From contig JAMXIF010001253.1 in the NCBI GenBank assembly GCA_028583685.1, positions 99,400,394 to 99,464,393 of the forward strand: a stretch of DNA of 64,000 nucleotides, given 5' to 3'. Made by a program: the position numbers and the translations under genes. Shown one piece after another: positions 44,858-57,059 of the stretch; positions within the stretch are counted from its first letter, which is position 1, and each line of letters starts with the position of its first letter. The stretch is from Petaurus breviceps papuanus (lineage: Eukaryota > Chordata > Mammalia > Diprotodontia > Petauridae). Under the pieces are notes generated by a model. It did no database searches. It was given only the letters and a program-made list of their open reading frames with translations, and was not told the DNA's origin.

Positions 44858-46680
44858 TATATATTTAAACATTTAATTTTAAAACTGCATTCCAGATTCA
44901 TTCCCTTCCTCCCTTGTCACCCACCCTTACTGGGAAGATAAGCAGTTCAGTATAGGTTGTACATATGTGGCTAATGCAAAACAATAATATAGTAGATATA
45001 TTGTAAAAGACTGACTATATTTCCCTCCCTCCTATCCCACCTCCCACTTGTTCTATTCTCTACTTTGATCCCATCCCTTTTCAAAAGTGGGTGCTTCCAA
45101 CTTCCCTCCCCCCTCCTGCCTTCCCTCTCATCTCCTTCTCCCCTACTCTCCTATAGGGTGAGATACCCTATTTAGTGTGTATTTCATTCCTTCCCCAAGC
45201 CAAATTCAATGGGAATAAGGTTGACCCATTCCCTTTTGCCTTCCTATTCTTCCCCACCATTGTAACTATTTTCCCTTGCCTGTTCTACATGAGATAGTTT
45301 ACCCCATTGTCTCTCCCCATCTCCTCTCATTATTATTCTTCTTTCACCTCTTAATTTCACCTTTTAAGTATCATCCCTTCTTGTTAAATTGGTCCTGTGC
45401 CCTCTATCTATGTATACCTGTAAACATATATACACACATTCACATATGTATTCATATGCCCATATACCCTCATATATAGACACACACATATATTCCCTTC
45501 AACTATTTTCATACTGAGAAAAGTTTCATCAGTTACAATTATTGTTTTTCCATGTAGGAATGTTAATAGTTCAACTTTGATAAGTTCCTTATGATTTCTT
45601 TTCCCTGTTTACCTTCTCATGCTTCTCTTGCTTCTTGTATCTGAATGTCAAATTTTCTATTCAACTCTGGTTTTTTCAGCAAGAATGCTTGAAAGTCCTG
45701 TATTCCACTGAATGGCCATATTTTTCCCTGAAACATGATACTCAGTTTTGCTGGGTAGGTGACTCTTGGTTTTAATCCCAGCTCCTTTGCCCTCCAGAAT
45801 ATCATATTCCAAGCCCTTCTATCCCTCAGTGTAGAAGATGCCAGATCCAGAGTTATCCTGGTTGTGTTTCCACAATATTCAAATTGTTTCTTCCTGGCTG
45901 CTTGTAATATTCTATCCTTGATCTGGGAATTCCAGAACCTGGCTATAATATTCCTAGGAGTTTTCTTTTGGGGATCTTTTTCAGGAGGTGATCGGTGGAT
46001 TCTTTGAACCTCTATTTTGCCCTCTGATTCTAAAACATCAGGGCAGTTTTCTTTGAGAGCTTTCTGGAGGATGATCTCTAGGTTCTTACTTTGAACATAT
46101 TTGATCATGGCTTTCAGGTAGTCCAATAATTTTTAAATTCTCTCTCCTGGATCTATTTTCCAGGTCAGTGGTTTTTCCCATGAGATATTTCACACTGCCT
46201 TCTATTCTTTCATTTGTTTAGATCTGTTTAACAGCATCTTGATTTCTCATAAAGTCATTAGCTTCCATTTTCTCCCATCTAATTCTGAAGCAATGATTCT
46301 CTTTGTTGAGCTTTTGAGATTCTTTTTCCATCTGGCAAATTCGACTTTTTAAGGCATTCTTCTCCTCATTGCCTTTTTGAGCCTCTTTTGCCATTTGAGT
46401 TAGTCTTTTTTTTAAGGTGTTATTTTCCTCAGTCAGGCTGTTGACTCTGATTTCATATTTTTCTTGCATTGTTCTCATTTCTCTTCCCAATTTTTCCTCC
46501 ACTTCTCTTATCTGCTTCTTAAGGTCCTCTATGGCCTGTAACCAGCTCGTGTTTTCCTTTGAAGCTTTTGGTACAGGAGTTCTGACTTCACTGTTCTCCT
46601 CCTGTTCCATGCTTTGCTCATTTTTGTCCCCAAAATAGGAATCTAATGTTGGAATCTTCTGTCTGCTTTGTTTTCTTTGC
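44545..46680 (-). mobile_element. HAL1-type (ORF1-only) L1 relative, 5'-truncated
   Basis: A 16-bp perfect duplication, CACCTTGCATCTTCTT, flanks it (44529-44544 and 46681-46696). On the minus strand it starts at the beginning of ORF1 and runs through the same G/A-rich 3' region as the 25324-28351 copy to a poly-A tail. The stop of ORF1 (QIQEAREA, 45617-45619) is followed directly by 'gaaggtaaacagggaaaag', exactly as in the other copy, with no ORF2. It is the sister copy in inverted orientation, about 18 kb away. Confidence 0.88.
45617..46670 (-). pseudogene. L1-type ORF1 of the second HAL1 copy
   Basis: Two open blocks cover the protein. The coiled-coil part (MEQEENSEVRTPVPKASKEN onward) ends at a TAA where the first copy has CAA (about 46220). 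The RRM and C-terminal part (from about 46126 to 45617) includes IEVQRIHRSPPEKDPQKKTP, ELGLKPRVTYPAKLSIMFQ and the terminal QIQEAREA. A frame change near 46130 separates RRM sequence ('LKIIGLP' region) from the rest. The AAGGATAGAAT sequence is intact here, unlike the first copy. Confidence 0.82.
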
Positions 46681-46819
46681 CACCTTGCATCTTCTTACCT
46701 GACAATTTCCTTCAACCATTCCAGCCCCCTTCTCCCAGTGGTGAGTTCTTTTTGAGCCTTCTATTTTGGGGACAGGCCCCTATAGACCCCCTTTCATTCC
46801 TCATCCTGGCTGTGCTTTG

Positions 46820-46995
46820 GACTCTAAAGACTTTGCCACTATAGCATCATATCCTTCCCTCCCCTTTTACATGTCATCTTCTCAAATTGGAATTTAAGCT
46901 CCTTGAAGGAGCATTTTTTCTTTTTGCTTCCATTTGGATCCCAGGCATTTTGCACAGTTCATGGCATGTAGTAAATGTTTAATAAATGCTTATTA
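46820..46995 (+). mobile_element. L2 LINE 3' terminus
   Basis: 'ggaatttaagctccttgaagg', 'tttggatcccaggcattttgc', 'atgtagtaaatgtttaataa' and 'atgcttattac' form the L2 tail. A MIR-type fragment follows at about 47020-47105 (reverse). Confidence 0.75.
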
Positions 46996-47341
46996 CCTAC
47001 CTACCTTTCCCAATTGCTGCACAAGGTAGTAAGTAGTAGAGGCAAGATTTGAACTCAGGTCTTGTGACTCCCAAGTCTAGTCCTTTCTCCAGTGTTCCAC
47101 ATTTCTCACATAATAAAGTCTGGTATTCTAAACATCATAGAAGGAGTATACTATTCTGGAGGCCCCCTATGAAGGATGAGTAGTGAGCTTCTGTACCTTC
47201 TAATATTATAGAAGTAGAAAAAACCAGCAGTTTTTATAGGAAACCTATTTCCAGGTGTTCTAGATATTTTCCTCAAAAGCAAACAAAAAGAAATCAGTTT
47301 CTATACAGAACAATCTAACTTTGATAATATATTGATCTAAA

Positions 47342-47615
47342 TTGTTTTCAGTGGAATGTAAGCTCTTTGAGGGACCATCTTACATTTTTATTTATATCCC
47401 CAGCCTGGCATGTACTAGGCGTTTAATAAATACTTATTGATTAATGGTCCTTTAATTGTTTTTTTATATGTGAGGCTTATTTTGCCCAACTCTGAGGCCC
47501 TTTGGGACAATGATTATGCCTTATGTATCCTATACATCCCCTCCACCCCCACAAAGCACAAAACAGTGCTGGGCATTGGTGCATAATAAATCCCTGTTAA
47601 ATTTAATTAATTAAG
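47342..47615 (+). mobile_element. Two short L2 3' termini
   Basis: 47342-47445 has 'gtaagctctttgagggacc', 'ggcatgtactaggcgtttaa' and 'aatacttattga'. 47500-47615 has a second, more diverged tail, 'aaacagtgctgggcattgg', 'gcataataaatccctgtt'. Confidence 0.65.
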
Positions 47616-47639
47616 GAGAAGCAGATTTGGTTAGCTTTA

Positions 47640-47865
47640 TTGATGTTTAGTACTAAATTTTTATAATTTTATAAGTAAAATATATAAATATTATAAATAT
47701 AAGAATAAATATATATTCAATAATATATAAATAAAATATTTACAAATATATAAATTTTATAAATTCTTTATAAATTAAAAAAAATTTGAATTTTTGCCAG
47801 TTACTAATATAACATACACACTTGTATATGTATGTATGTGTATATGTATATATATTTTAGAAAGT
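47640..47865 (+). repeat. AT-rich low-complexity DNA and ATGT repeats
   Basis: TATAAAT-type repeats pass into GTATGT/GTATAT repeats. No gene content. Confidence 0.85.
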
Positions 47866-48428
47866 GTCCAGATATAGAGGCATAAGAATTTGGGGGATTA
47901 CTTGGGCTCTTTGTTCTCATTTTTTCTTGATCATAAACCACAATTTCCAACATTTTTCATTTTTCATCATCTCCACTAAGTCCACCTTTGCACTGAAGTC
48001 AGTATAAAAGCATACATTGAGTTTGAAGAATTTTATGAGGTTTTTCATATATTTCTCTATATCCTCAACCTCTGCAACTGATAGTGTTTAAGCTGCTGTT
48101 ATCTTCATCTTGGTCTTTTAGCTTAGGCTCATCAGTCAGTAAGTATTTATTGTGAATAGCTCAATAGACTTAAGTGTCCCATGAAATAATATGGCTTGTT
48201 GCCCTTGGGCACACAATAAAACCAATTCTGGTAACTTCGTTATTTTATTTTATGAGACCTTGTGAGCTTTCCTTCTCTTTAGCTGTGCCTTCCTTATATC
48301 TTTTTGTTTAATTTGGAAAGAGGATATCAATAAATATTTGGTTTGGTTTCTCCAATACAGCGGTGACCAGATTGTTTGACAAGGTTCTCACATTTAGAGT
48401 CACAGTGGTTATATTAAAAATATATAAA

Positions 48429-48582
48429 GGGGTGGCCAGGTGGTGCAGTGAGTAAGAGCACTGGCCCTGGTGTTGTGAGACCCAGGATTGGTTCCAGCCT
48501 CAGATACTTGGCACCCACACAAAATAACTGGCCGCATAACCTTGAGCAAGTTACTTAACCCCAATTGCTTAAAAAAAAAAAA
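48429..48582 (+). mobile_element. Marsupial tRNA-derived SINE
   Basis: GGGTGGCCAGGTGGTGCAGT head, B-box-like GGATTGGTTCC, 'ataaccttgagcaagttac', 'aaccccaattgctt' and an A run. A short duplication, TATATAAA, flanks it (about 48421-48428 and 48585-48592). It is the same subtype as 27156-27304. Confidence 0.85.
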
Positions 48583-48834
48583 GTATATAAAAACTGTGAT
48601 TCTCCAAAGCTTCTGCCCTTTTTCTGCAAATTAATCATGGTCCCTGTCAAAGCTGAAGGGGACTAGATGGTACTGAGAGCTACTTTATACTTTTTTTTTT
48701 CAGGGATTGTCATGAGCAAATAATTCATGACCTTGTATGCAGATGCCTGGACAGCAGACTTAACCTGTCACCAGAACTAGAACCACTACCCTTCTAGCAC
48801 CTCCAAGAGCTCTTATAACTCTTAATCAGTACCC

Positions 48835-49555
48835 ACTCATTTTGATGATTACTGCTTTGTATATAGCTTGAGATCTGGTAGTACTGGGTTCCCTTCCCAC
48901 ATTTTTTAATTATTCCCTTGAGATTCTTGACCTTTTGTTCTACCAGATGAATTTTGTTGTTATTGTTTTTTCTAGGTTCACAAGGTAATCATTTAGTTTG
49001 ATTGGTATGGCACTAAATAATTAATCTAGTTAGTATTATCATTTTTATTATGGTAAGCTGCCATGAGTAATTAATACAATTTCTGAATAATTTTTACAAT
49101 TATTTAAAAGTCTTTATTTGTATGATGAGTGTTTTGTAGTTTATTCATAGAGTTCCTATGTGTGCCTTGGCAGGTAGACTCCCAAGTATTTTATATGCTC
49201 TGTAGTTATTTGAGATGGAATTTCTCTGTCTCTTCCTGCTGTGTTTGATTGGTAATATACAAAAATACTGATGACTTATGTGGATTTAAAATCTTGCAAC
49301 TTTGTTGAAGTTATTAATTGTTACAACTAATTTTTAGTTGACTCTTAAGAATTCTCTAAGTAAATCTTCATAGCATCTACAAAAGTAATAATTTTGTTTC
49401 CTCTTTGCCGATATTCTTTTTCTTTTCTTCTCACTATAGCTAGTATTTTTAGCACTATATGATATTGTAATGTTGATGATGGATATCTTGCTTTACCTTT
49501 GGTCTTATTAGATCTCTATTAAGTTTAATGCTGACTTTTGGGTTGAGATAGATAT
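48835..49555 (-). mobile_element. L1 ORF2 fragment, antisense
   Basis: The + strand has 'atagcttgagatctggtag', 'tcattttggttcacaagg'-like text, 'tttgattggtatggcactaaa', 'gccttggcaggtagactccc' and 'aaatcttgcaactttgttgaag'. It is the complement of the L1 ORF2 region also seen in the 39.8-40.3 kb copy ('ctgtgagtatacctgccaag'). Confidence 0.75.
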
Positions 49556-49599
49556 ACGCTAAGTGGTGCAGAGGATGGAGTTCAAGGTCTTAAGTCTAG

Positions 49600-50565
49600 T
49601 TGACAGCTTTCCAAATATTTGAACAAGAGAGGTGTCATGACCTCCTTAACTCTTTTCTTCATGTGGCTAAAAATCCCCAGTTTCTTCAAACCCTTGTATG
49701 TCTTATAATTGAAGCATTTTCAAGGGTGTGCTGGAGCCAGATAAAACCTGCTTGAGAGATCCAAATGTTAAATTTTCATGAAGGGAGGCTGCTAGGTGAC
49801 GCAGTGAGTAGAGTGCTGGCCCTGAAGTCAGGAGGACCTGAGTTCGAATTCGGCCTCAGACTCTTAACACACAAACAAAAAACCTAGCCGTGTGACCCTG
49901 GGCAAGTTACTTAAACCCAACTGCCATCCAAAAAGCAAAAAAAAAAAAAATTCATGAAGAGCATTTACACTTGGAAATTGACAAGTACTATAAGTTTGGG
50001 CTTCTTTTACTGTTTTGTTGATTGTCTAGTTTTAGTAAAGTGATGGAGAACATGTTAATAAAGCAGATTAAACCCAAGAGTGTGTGGTGAGTACATTTTT
50101 TTTGGAGATGCAGTTGTTGAACATTTAACCACACACCTTCCCTTCACCATCCCAGTTGCCTTCTGAATATTCACCATTTTGGTTGCCTTCCTATTTATCA
50201 ATGTCCTTCCTAAACTGTGATTCCTGAGAACTGAACACAGTACTCCAGATATTATACCAAAAGAAAGTATGGCAAGGACTATTGACACCATAATCCTGGG
50301 TACCACCTCTGAGATTGCATTAGGTTCTTGATTTTTTACTTCTATATCAATCTACTGACTCAGACTAAGCTTGTGATCCAGTAGAACCTGCTTATTGTTT
50401 TCAGATGAACTGCTATCTAGCCTTGCCTTTCCAATCTTGTACTTGTGAAATTGATTTTTATACCCAAGAACAAATGTTTTTCACTTATCACTTTTAAATT
50501 TCATCTATTCAGTTTGTACCCAGTGTGTTATAGTATAGTATAAAATCCTTCCTAGATTTTTTTTA
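49600..50565 (-). mobile_element. CR1/L3 LINE remnants, antisense
   Basis: 49600-49740 has 'gtggctaaaaatccccagtttcttcaaac'. 50120-50565 has 'ccttcaccatcccagttgcc', 'gaactgaacacagtactccag', 'gcattaggttcttgatttt', 'gaactgctatctagccttgcc' and 'tttaaatttcatctattcag'. These are successive parts of the CR1/L3 complement. A SINE (49784-49950) lies between. Confidence 0.72.
49784..49950 (+). mobile_element. Marsupial tRNA-derived SINE
   Basis: GGAGGCTGCTAGGTGACGCA head, GAGTTCGAATTCGGCCTC B box, 'ccgtgtgaccctgggcaag' and a run of 14 A. A perfect 9-bp duplication, TTCATGAAG, flanks it (49775-49783 and 49951-49959). The A and B boxes are nearly consensus, so this is one of the best-preserved copies. 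Confidence 0.92.
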
Positions 50566-50639
50566 TGTTAATTAAGGGGAAAAGAAACACCTATTTTCCA
50601 TCGTGTCTTCTTTTGACATACTGTCTTTGACTTTCTCAA

Positions 50640-51062
50640 ACTGATGCAAAGTAAAATGAGCAGAACCAGGAAAACATTGTACACAGCATCAGCAACATTG
50701 TGTGATGATCAGCTATGAATGACTCAGCTCATCACAGTGATCCAAGACAAGTACAGAGGACTCATGAAGGAGAATGTTATACATATCCAAAGAACTGATG
50801 AACTCTGAATTCAGACTGAAGCATACTTTTTTAATTTCCTTTAATTTTTTGATTTTTCTTTTGTTTTATTTCTTCTTTCACAATTATGACTAATATGGAA
50901 ATATGTTTTATATAATTGCACTATATAATCTATACCAAATTGCCTACCATTTTAAGAAGAAAGGAGGGGAGGAAAGGAGAAAAATTTGGAACTCAAAATT
51001 TGTAAAAATGAATGCTAAGAATTGTCTTGACATATAATTGGGGGAAATACCATTAAAATAAA
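50640..51062 (+). mobile_element. L1 LINE 3' terminus
   Basis: 'agtaaaatgagcagaaccagg', 'acattgtgtgatgatcagc', 'tcaatgatccaagacaa'-like text, 'gactaatatggaaatatgtt' and 'aaatttggaactcaaaattt' form the marsupial L1 3' end, ending at an AATAAAATC signal. Confidence 0.8.
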
Positions 51063-51438
51063 ATCTATGCAAATTCTAAATTTGCAAAATAATTATTATC
51101 AGGACCACTATACATATAGTCAGTAGCTAAAATCATGAGATATGAAAATAACAAAATAATTCGAATGAACTTTTCCCCCTAACAAACATGCTAGAGCTTA
51201 GCATTCATTTCAGTGCATATCCTCTTAAAGGTGCATGATTACCCTAATTTCTAATGTAACACATATGCTTTAGTCTTCTCCAGGCCATACCTACAGTATC
51301 ACTCCAGGATTCCATGGGGTGTTGGGATTTTTCTTCTCTAATTCCATTGAATTGTCTCCCCACCTCCCATCCCACTTTGTTAGGGATCTGCTCTTAGCAC
51401 TCTAGTTCCATTTAATGATTTACTATGAAATAGTTTTT

Positions 51439-51576
51439 TTGTTGTTGTTGTTGTTTTTGCCTTTTGGGGGGCAATTGGGGTTAAGTAACTTGCCCAAGGT
51501 TACACAGCTAGTTTTTTTGTGTGGGTTTAATCTGAGGCCAGAACCAAACTCGGGTCCTCCTGACCACCCCCCTATT
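51439..51576 (-). mobile_element. Marsupial tRNA-derived SINE, head-truncated
   Basis: A GTT-interrupted T tract, GGCAATTGGGGTTAAGTAAC, 'cccaaggttacacagctag' and 'ctcgggtcctcctgac'. An 11-bp duplication, AAATAGTTTTT, flanks it (51428-51438 and 51577-51587). Confidence 0.88.
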
Positions 51577-51587
51577 AAATAGTTTTT

Positions 51588-52364
51588 ACAAAGAAATATT
51601 TCTTCCAAAGATAAAGCATGAACAAATTTGCATTTTCCCAACACCTCCAGGGCATACACTCTCTTATACCACCTTAGTCTCTGGGCAGAGTATGCTCAAA
51701 TCTTAGCTCAGTTCCTATTTAGATTTGGACCTACCAAGTTTATGTCCAGATGTCACATGACTGCCTGTTAAGTCTTTATGCGGGACTGGGATCCTGAAGT
51801 TAACTCCTGAAGATTGTGCCTTACTCCTTGGGGCATCAGTGCTGTGCCAGCTACAGTTCTGATTCTCAGATTCCAGTGGCTCATCCCAGTGGGCCTCAGA
51901 AGGGAAGTCCCTAAGGCACTTTGCTTTCTAGCATGTCTCTTACCAGATGCCAGGGCCAAAGGAGTCATCAAATGAAGTGAAGAGAGGCACCAAATGAGTA
52001 GCTGAAGCTGACAGGTCTTTGTGAATGCCTCCACAGCCAATCATTGAGCCTCCTGGATCCTAGTCATGTAGCCAAAGGGAACCACTAATGGAATATCTCC
52101 AAATACCTCACCATCCCTCCAAGGCACTTCCTTTACAGGTTATCATGATTTTCTGCTAACGAAATTCCCAAACTCTCTCTCTGCATGGAGGCATTTCATC
52201 CATTAAAAAAGGTGATGGGATCTGCACAAGCACCAGGCCCTTATACACTAAACACTGAAATTCTTGATCTCTCTCTTCATCTAACTGGCTAACAGAGAAT
52301 GAGTCCATTCCTCATCCTAACCTCTCCTCTCTCACCTCCAATTGCTCTCTAGTCTTTATTTTTA
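51588..52364. other. Unassigned sequence
   Basis: No domain, splice-site pair or recognisable repeat. The 90-codon open frame on the minus strand at 51768-52040 has no known motif. Confidence 0.4.
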
Positions 52365-52640
52365 AATGCATAAAATAAAATTCATAGTATTGCAAAGGAA
52401 ATTCACTGTGTTGACATACAGTTATTAAAATATTTTTTTAAAAAACAAGTCCATGGACTCCAAGTTAAAAAGTTCTTTATTTAATCTAGACCTCTAAGTT
52501 TACAGATGAGGAAATTGAGGTCCAGTGTGGTTAAGTGATTTGGCCAAGATCTTAGCCAGTAAGTGAAAGAGGTGAACTTGAACTCCAGGTCTCTGACACC
52601 AGATTCATTGCTCTTCCTTTTCCACTGCCCTGCTTCTGAA
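52365..52640 (-). repeat. MITE fragment followed by MIR3-type SINE
   Basis: 52365-52480 has 'atgcataaaataaaattcatag', 'acagttattaaaatattttt' and 'aagtccatggactccaagtt'. This is the right part of an old hAT-like MITE related to 10422-10612. 52480-52640 is a reversed MIR3-type sequence ('cagatgaggaaattgaggtcc', 'gttaagtgatttggccaagat'). Confidence 0.6.
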
Positions 52641-54244
52641 AGCACAGTACACATATGAGTTTTTATTTTTGCATAGAAATGTTATAAATGATGGTTAGGT
52701 ATAGTTGAAATAGTATTTGTAATGCACTTCCAGTATGTTATGGATTAGATAGTCTTTCAAAGAGGCAGTTTGAGGCCAAAATATGAGAAGTTTTTCCCCT
52801 GTGACTTATATGTTTCTGAAAAATTTATGGCTTCCTGGCTTTTAAATAAAAGCCCTTAGCCTCTCAGCAACAACTCTAATGTGTCACAATTTTCACTGCC
52901 AGCTTTTCTCTCTAAATTGCCAGTAAAAATCATTGGCTACATTTAGTATTTCCTAAACCAGACTATATAGAACTTTGGATTTTTATGCCTTTTGCTAATC
53001 TATCTTGCTCTGCTGACTCTGCAAAGTAATATGTAGTATTCTTCATGTCTTCTTGTTGTTGACTCCAAAAACTACATAGAAAAATCTTCGGATGTGTCTC
53101 AAGGACTTTTTAGTGATATTCATAGACTTGTCCTCAAGCTTACTAAAAGAGAAGATACCAAACACATGGAAAAATTATTATATAAAAAGATGACCAAGAA
53201 AATAATAATTACCAATCTATATGCCTACTTTGTCATTTCTTCAAAATCTATATGAGAATAGCACTCAGGCCTAATAGGCATCTCCATGCTTTTGAAGGTC
53301 ATACAATTGACTAAAAGGTTGAGAGAATATAAGATTGCACTGCCCTTCTTGCTTGATGATAATGATACACTTGATTCAGTACTTATATCCAGCAAATATC
53401 TGTTGAGCCCTCTCTGTGTCCAAGGCAAAATGTTAGGTAATAGAGATACAGACAAAAACAAAAATAGTCTTTGCCCTGAAAGAGTTTATATATACTCATA
53501 TCATTTTCCTGGGAAGTTTTAACCTGTGCTAATGGTTTTCTTTATCCATATGAGGTAATGTTTGTATTTTTTTTTTTAAAGCACAGTGCCTGGCTCATAG
53601 TATGTGCTGTTTAAATGCTTATTCCAGTCCCTTACCACATATCAAACGGATTGGGTGGTCCTTGAGGACAAGAACTATTTCCTGTCTCAGTTCTACACAA
53701 TTTCTTAGTCTAGTGCCTTACGTTCTGTGCTCACTAAGTAGTGAAGATGTGCTAATCACACTTTGGTATGATTGTAAATACAGAAAAAATAGATGTTTTA
53801 AATGTTTAGAGTAAAGCTCTTGGGCCTTGGCATTCATGACCAAAATATCATATGTCACCTTTAAAAACTTGGAAAGCACGATTATTAGTTTCCTTGAAGG
53901 TTCTTTTCCAATAGTTTGTTTCTCATGTACATGTCAGAAATCACACAAGTTTCCATGAGACATATAAGAAGAGGGATAGCTCTTCTTAGCCTTTAAAATA
54001 GGGAGATGAATACTCACTAAAGACATATGCCACGTATGTCATGTAGATGTGGTAGGAAGAGCAAGATAGGTAGGTAGATGCATTTCCTATTGCTTTATTT
54101 GAACATGTTTCTTCTCTCCACTGTATTCTTCTGCTTCATAAGGTGATATTGCTTATAACTGCTTATTATTTTTCTTAAGATTTTACATGTTTATATTTTA
54201 ACTGCGTTTCCTTCATTTGGCAAAAACCAAATATATTTGCTTGT
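52641..54244. other. Unassigned sequence with short L2 remnant
   Basis: The only element I can name is an L2 tail at about 53575-53630 ('gcacagtgcctggctcatagt'). A 'ccatcagctactgtgctagg'-like old repeat may lie at 53370-53500. No exons recognised. Confidence 0.4.
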
Positions 54245-55255
54245 TCAAGTGTTTTCTTTTTAAAATTTTTTTATTCATTTCATTTCTAAATACAAAAAGA
54301 CAAAAAAATTACCTTGTATACAGCACACTAAAAGAAAATTCAACATGAAACCTTGAATCTCTATTTCACATTACTTTTTTTGAAAAACTATGTAATAAAT
54401 ATTTCACATTGTTTTCAAAGCTACCCAGCTTTTTTGTGCTTCCTTCTGAGTTTTCTTTTGCTCTCTAATGTGCATTTTATTAATTTTTTTTCTCTCTCCC
54501 TCTCCACCTCACACTAGAGAAGGCCACCATGAAACACCAATATGTGTATATACATACATATTTACATGTGTGTATATATATATATATATGTAAAACCATA
54601 TTATAAATACTTTTTATCTCTTTTTCTCTGGAGGTCAATAGTGACTTCATAGATCCTTTGTAGTTGATTTGAGTATTTGTAATACTCAAAATAGTGTACT
54701 CATTCACAGTTGTTTTTCGAACAACTGTTACTGTGTACAACATTCTATTGTTTCTGCTCATTTTGCTCTTCATTATTTCCTACAATCTTTCCATGTTTTC
54801 CTAAAATCAACCAACTCATCATTCCTTATGGCATACTGGTATCTACCACAACCTATTTAGCCATTTCCTAATTGATGGGCATCTTTTCAATTTCTAGTTT
54901 TTTGCCACCACAAAGAGAGATGTTATAATCATTTTAGAACATACAAATTCTTCCCCTTTTCCCTAATCACCTTGGGAAAAAGACCTCCTAGTGGTATTGC
55001 AGGGTCAAAGGGTGTACCCAGACTTATAACTCCATAATTCTAGATTACTCGGCAAAATGGTTGGATCAGTTCACAGTTCACTGACAGTGTATTAGTGTTC
55101 CATTTTTTCCTACATTCCAATATTTGTCATTTTCTCCTATCATTTTAGCCAATCTGATAGGTGTGAAATATGTCAAAGTTGTTTTGATTTCCATTTCTCT
55201 ATAATAAATGATTTAGAGCATTTTTTCATGGTAACTGATGACCAGTGCATATGCT
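54245..55255 (-). mobile_element. L1 LINE 3' region, antisense
   Basis: The + strand reads 'ttgtttctgctcattttgctc', 'tcatcattccttatggcata', 'tttagccatttcctaattgatggg', 'ttttgccaccacaaagagag', 'agtggtattgcagggtcaaag' and 'gccaatctgataggtgtg'. These are complements of blocks in the 39748-41771 copy. An internal (TA)n/(TG)n tract lies at 54540-54590. Confidence 0.82.
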
Positions 55256-55404
55256 GTGTTATGAGATAATGCAAGTTTTATCACGCACATTTTACAAACA
55301 AGGAACCTAAGACTTTAACTAAACAAGTTGCTTATGGTCACAAGGCTGTTCATTGTCAGGATTTGTTCATAATGCACGTTAAGTTTAGCGTTCTTCAAGT
55401 TCAT

Positions 55405-55610
55405 ATTCACAGACTCTCAGAGTTGGAGATGCCCTCAGAAGTCATCCACTATAACCCATACCTGAGTGAATAAAAACCTCCTTTATAAAATATCTGATTA
55501 GTGTTCATCTAGCCTTTACTTTAAAACCTCCAGTGAACCAGAAATGGCCACCTTCTGAAGTAATCCCTTCTACTTTTGGATAGCTCCAATTATTAAGAAA
55601 ATTTTCCTTA
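55405..55610 (-). mobile_element. CR1/L3 LINE fragment, antisense
   Basis: 'actctcagagttggagatgcc', 'gttcatctagcctttactttaaaacctcc' and 'ttttggatagctccaattattaag' are complements of the CR1/L3 3' end. It stops sharply at about 55610. Confidence 0.75.
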
Positions 55611-56455
55611 TGTAGTGTGTTTGGGTTGCTCTGGTAGGTTAGGTATGTGTCTATATAAGTTGTTTAAATGCAGTTAGAGGAAAGCCATGAATAGATGTCT
55701 CTAGAATCTTGCCCACCCCTTTCCAAGGAAGTCTTTGATTCCTGTCTGCCTTGAGGGAAGCAGGAGAAAGAGCCACAAGGCCAGTTGTACTGTTTCCCTC
55801 AGAGAGACAGAGAGAGATGGGTACTGGACCAGAATCATTATCTGCCCCCACTAAATATTGCTGGTCTAGAGAAATATTCAAACCTTACTTCTTCCCACCA
55901 AAAGCTAGTTAAGCAAACGATCAACCATCACAAATAATGAACGAGTAAGCTATTTATTCAAGAAGACAGCAAACAGAAATCAGAGAAGTTGTATAGACAA
56001 GACTTTACCAGAAAATACACAGTGAATGAACTCTCCCTCTGGGGGCAAAATAACTGAGAGAGAGAAGCCCCAATCTGATCCAAAGGGAAGTACCCTGAGC
56101 AAGCTAGACATCCGGCATATGCTTACATGTCTGCTTTCCAAAGCCTGTTCTCTCTCTCCATGAATCTCTCCCTGAAAAGAGTCTGGGACATTGCAAGTCA
56201 TCTCTCAGAGCAAGATCGAGGAAGATTTTCTCCTTTCTAAAAGCTCTCCTGCCAGTTCCACTCCTCACAAGGCCCTTGGTGAGTAATCATTCACCCCCCC
56301 AGTCTGGACTTAGGCCTAAGTGTGACAGCCCTTAGCAGGAAGCTAAAATGTGTCCTTCTCAAGGTTAAAACCACCAGTTTTTTTCTCAACAGATCTACAT
56401 ACAGCATGATCTCAGAGTCTTTCACCAATCCTTGCTGCTGACCTTTGGACATTCC
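55611..56455. other. Unassigned segment between two CR1 blocks
   Basis: About 850 bp of mixed composition lie between CR1 fragments at 55405-55610 and 56460-56960. TTTATT at about 55952 and the position suggest an inserted element, perhaps LTR-like. I could not find matching target duplications or TG/CA ends, so no call is made. Confidence 0.3.
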
Positions 56456-56459
56456 CCAA

Positions 56460-56960
56460 CTTTGCAGCATCCTACCAAAAATGTAACACCCATAATTGAA
56501 CATAACTCTTCAGTTGTGGTTAAATCAAGTCCAACTGCAGAGTTATTGTCACTTCTCCTGCACCAGACTTTCTTAATGGAGCCTAAAAATCTCTTTTTTT
56601 TTTTTGGCTGCCATATCACATTGTTGACTGATAGTAAGCTCTGAAGCTACTAAAACATTCAGCTCTTTTTATACAAACTCTGTCTATGTAGACTCCTCCA
56701 TCTTGTCTTGTGACAGTTTTTTGAACCAAAATGTAATGTTTTATGCATATTCCTTTTAAATTTCATCCTATTAGATTCAGCCCAGCATTCTACCTTATCA
56801 AAATCTTTTTGGATTTTGACTCTGCAGCCCAACTTGTTACCTATCCCTTCCAACTTTGTGTTGTTTGCAAATTTGATAGTGTCCTGCCTATGTCCTTTGT
56901 AGCTCAGGCTCTGGGTTCACTTTCCCAGCCCTACCTGAATTGGCAGTTCAGGTACCAGAC
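56460..56960 (-). mobile_element. CR1/L3 LINE fragment, antisense
   Basis: 'taacacccataattgaacataactcttcag', 'ggctgccatatcacattgttgact', 'tttcatcctattagattcagccc' and 'tttgtgttgtttgcaaatttgatag' are the complement of CR1/L3. Confidence 0.8.
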
Positions 56961-57059
56961 AGAGTAGCTTATTACTTCTTCCCTTAGTATTCTAGAATAT
57001 CCCCTGAGAATTGGGGGGTATTTTCTATCACTGTTGCTCATGAGCTCTTACTTATATGC

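Noticed and set aside
55611-56455. Possible LTR between CR1 blocks
   Set aside because: A poly-A-like signal is present but no matching target duplication or paired TG/CA ends were found.
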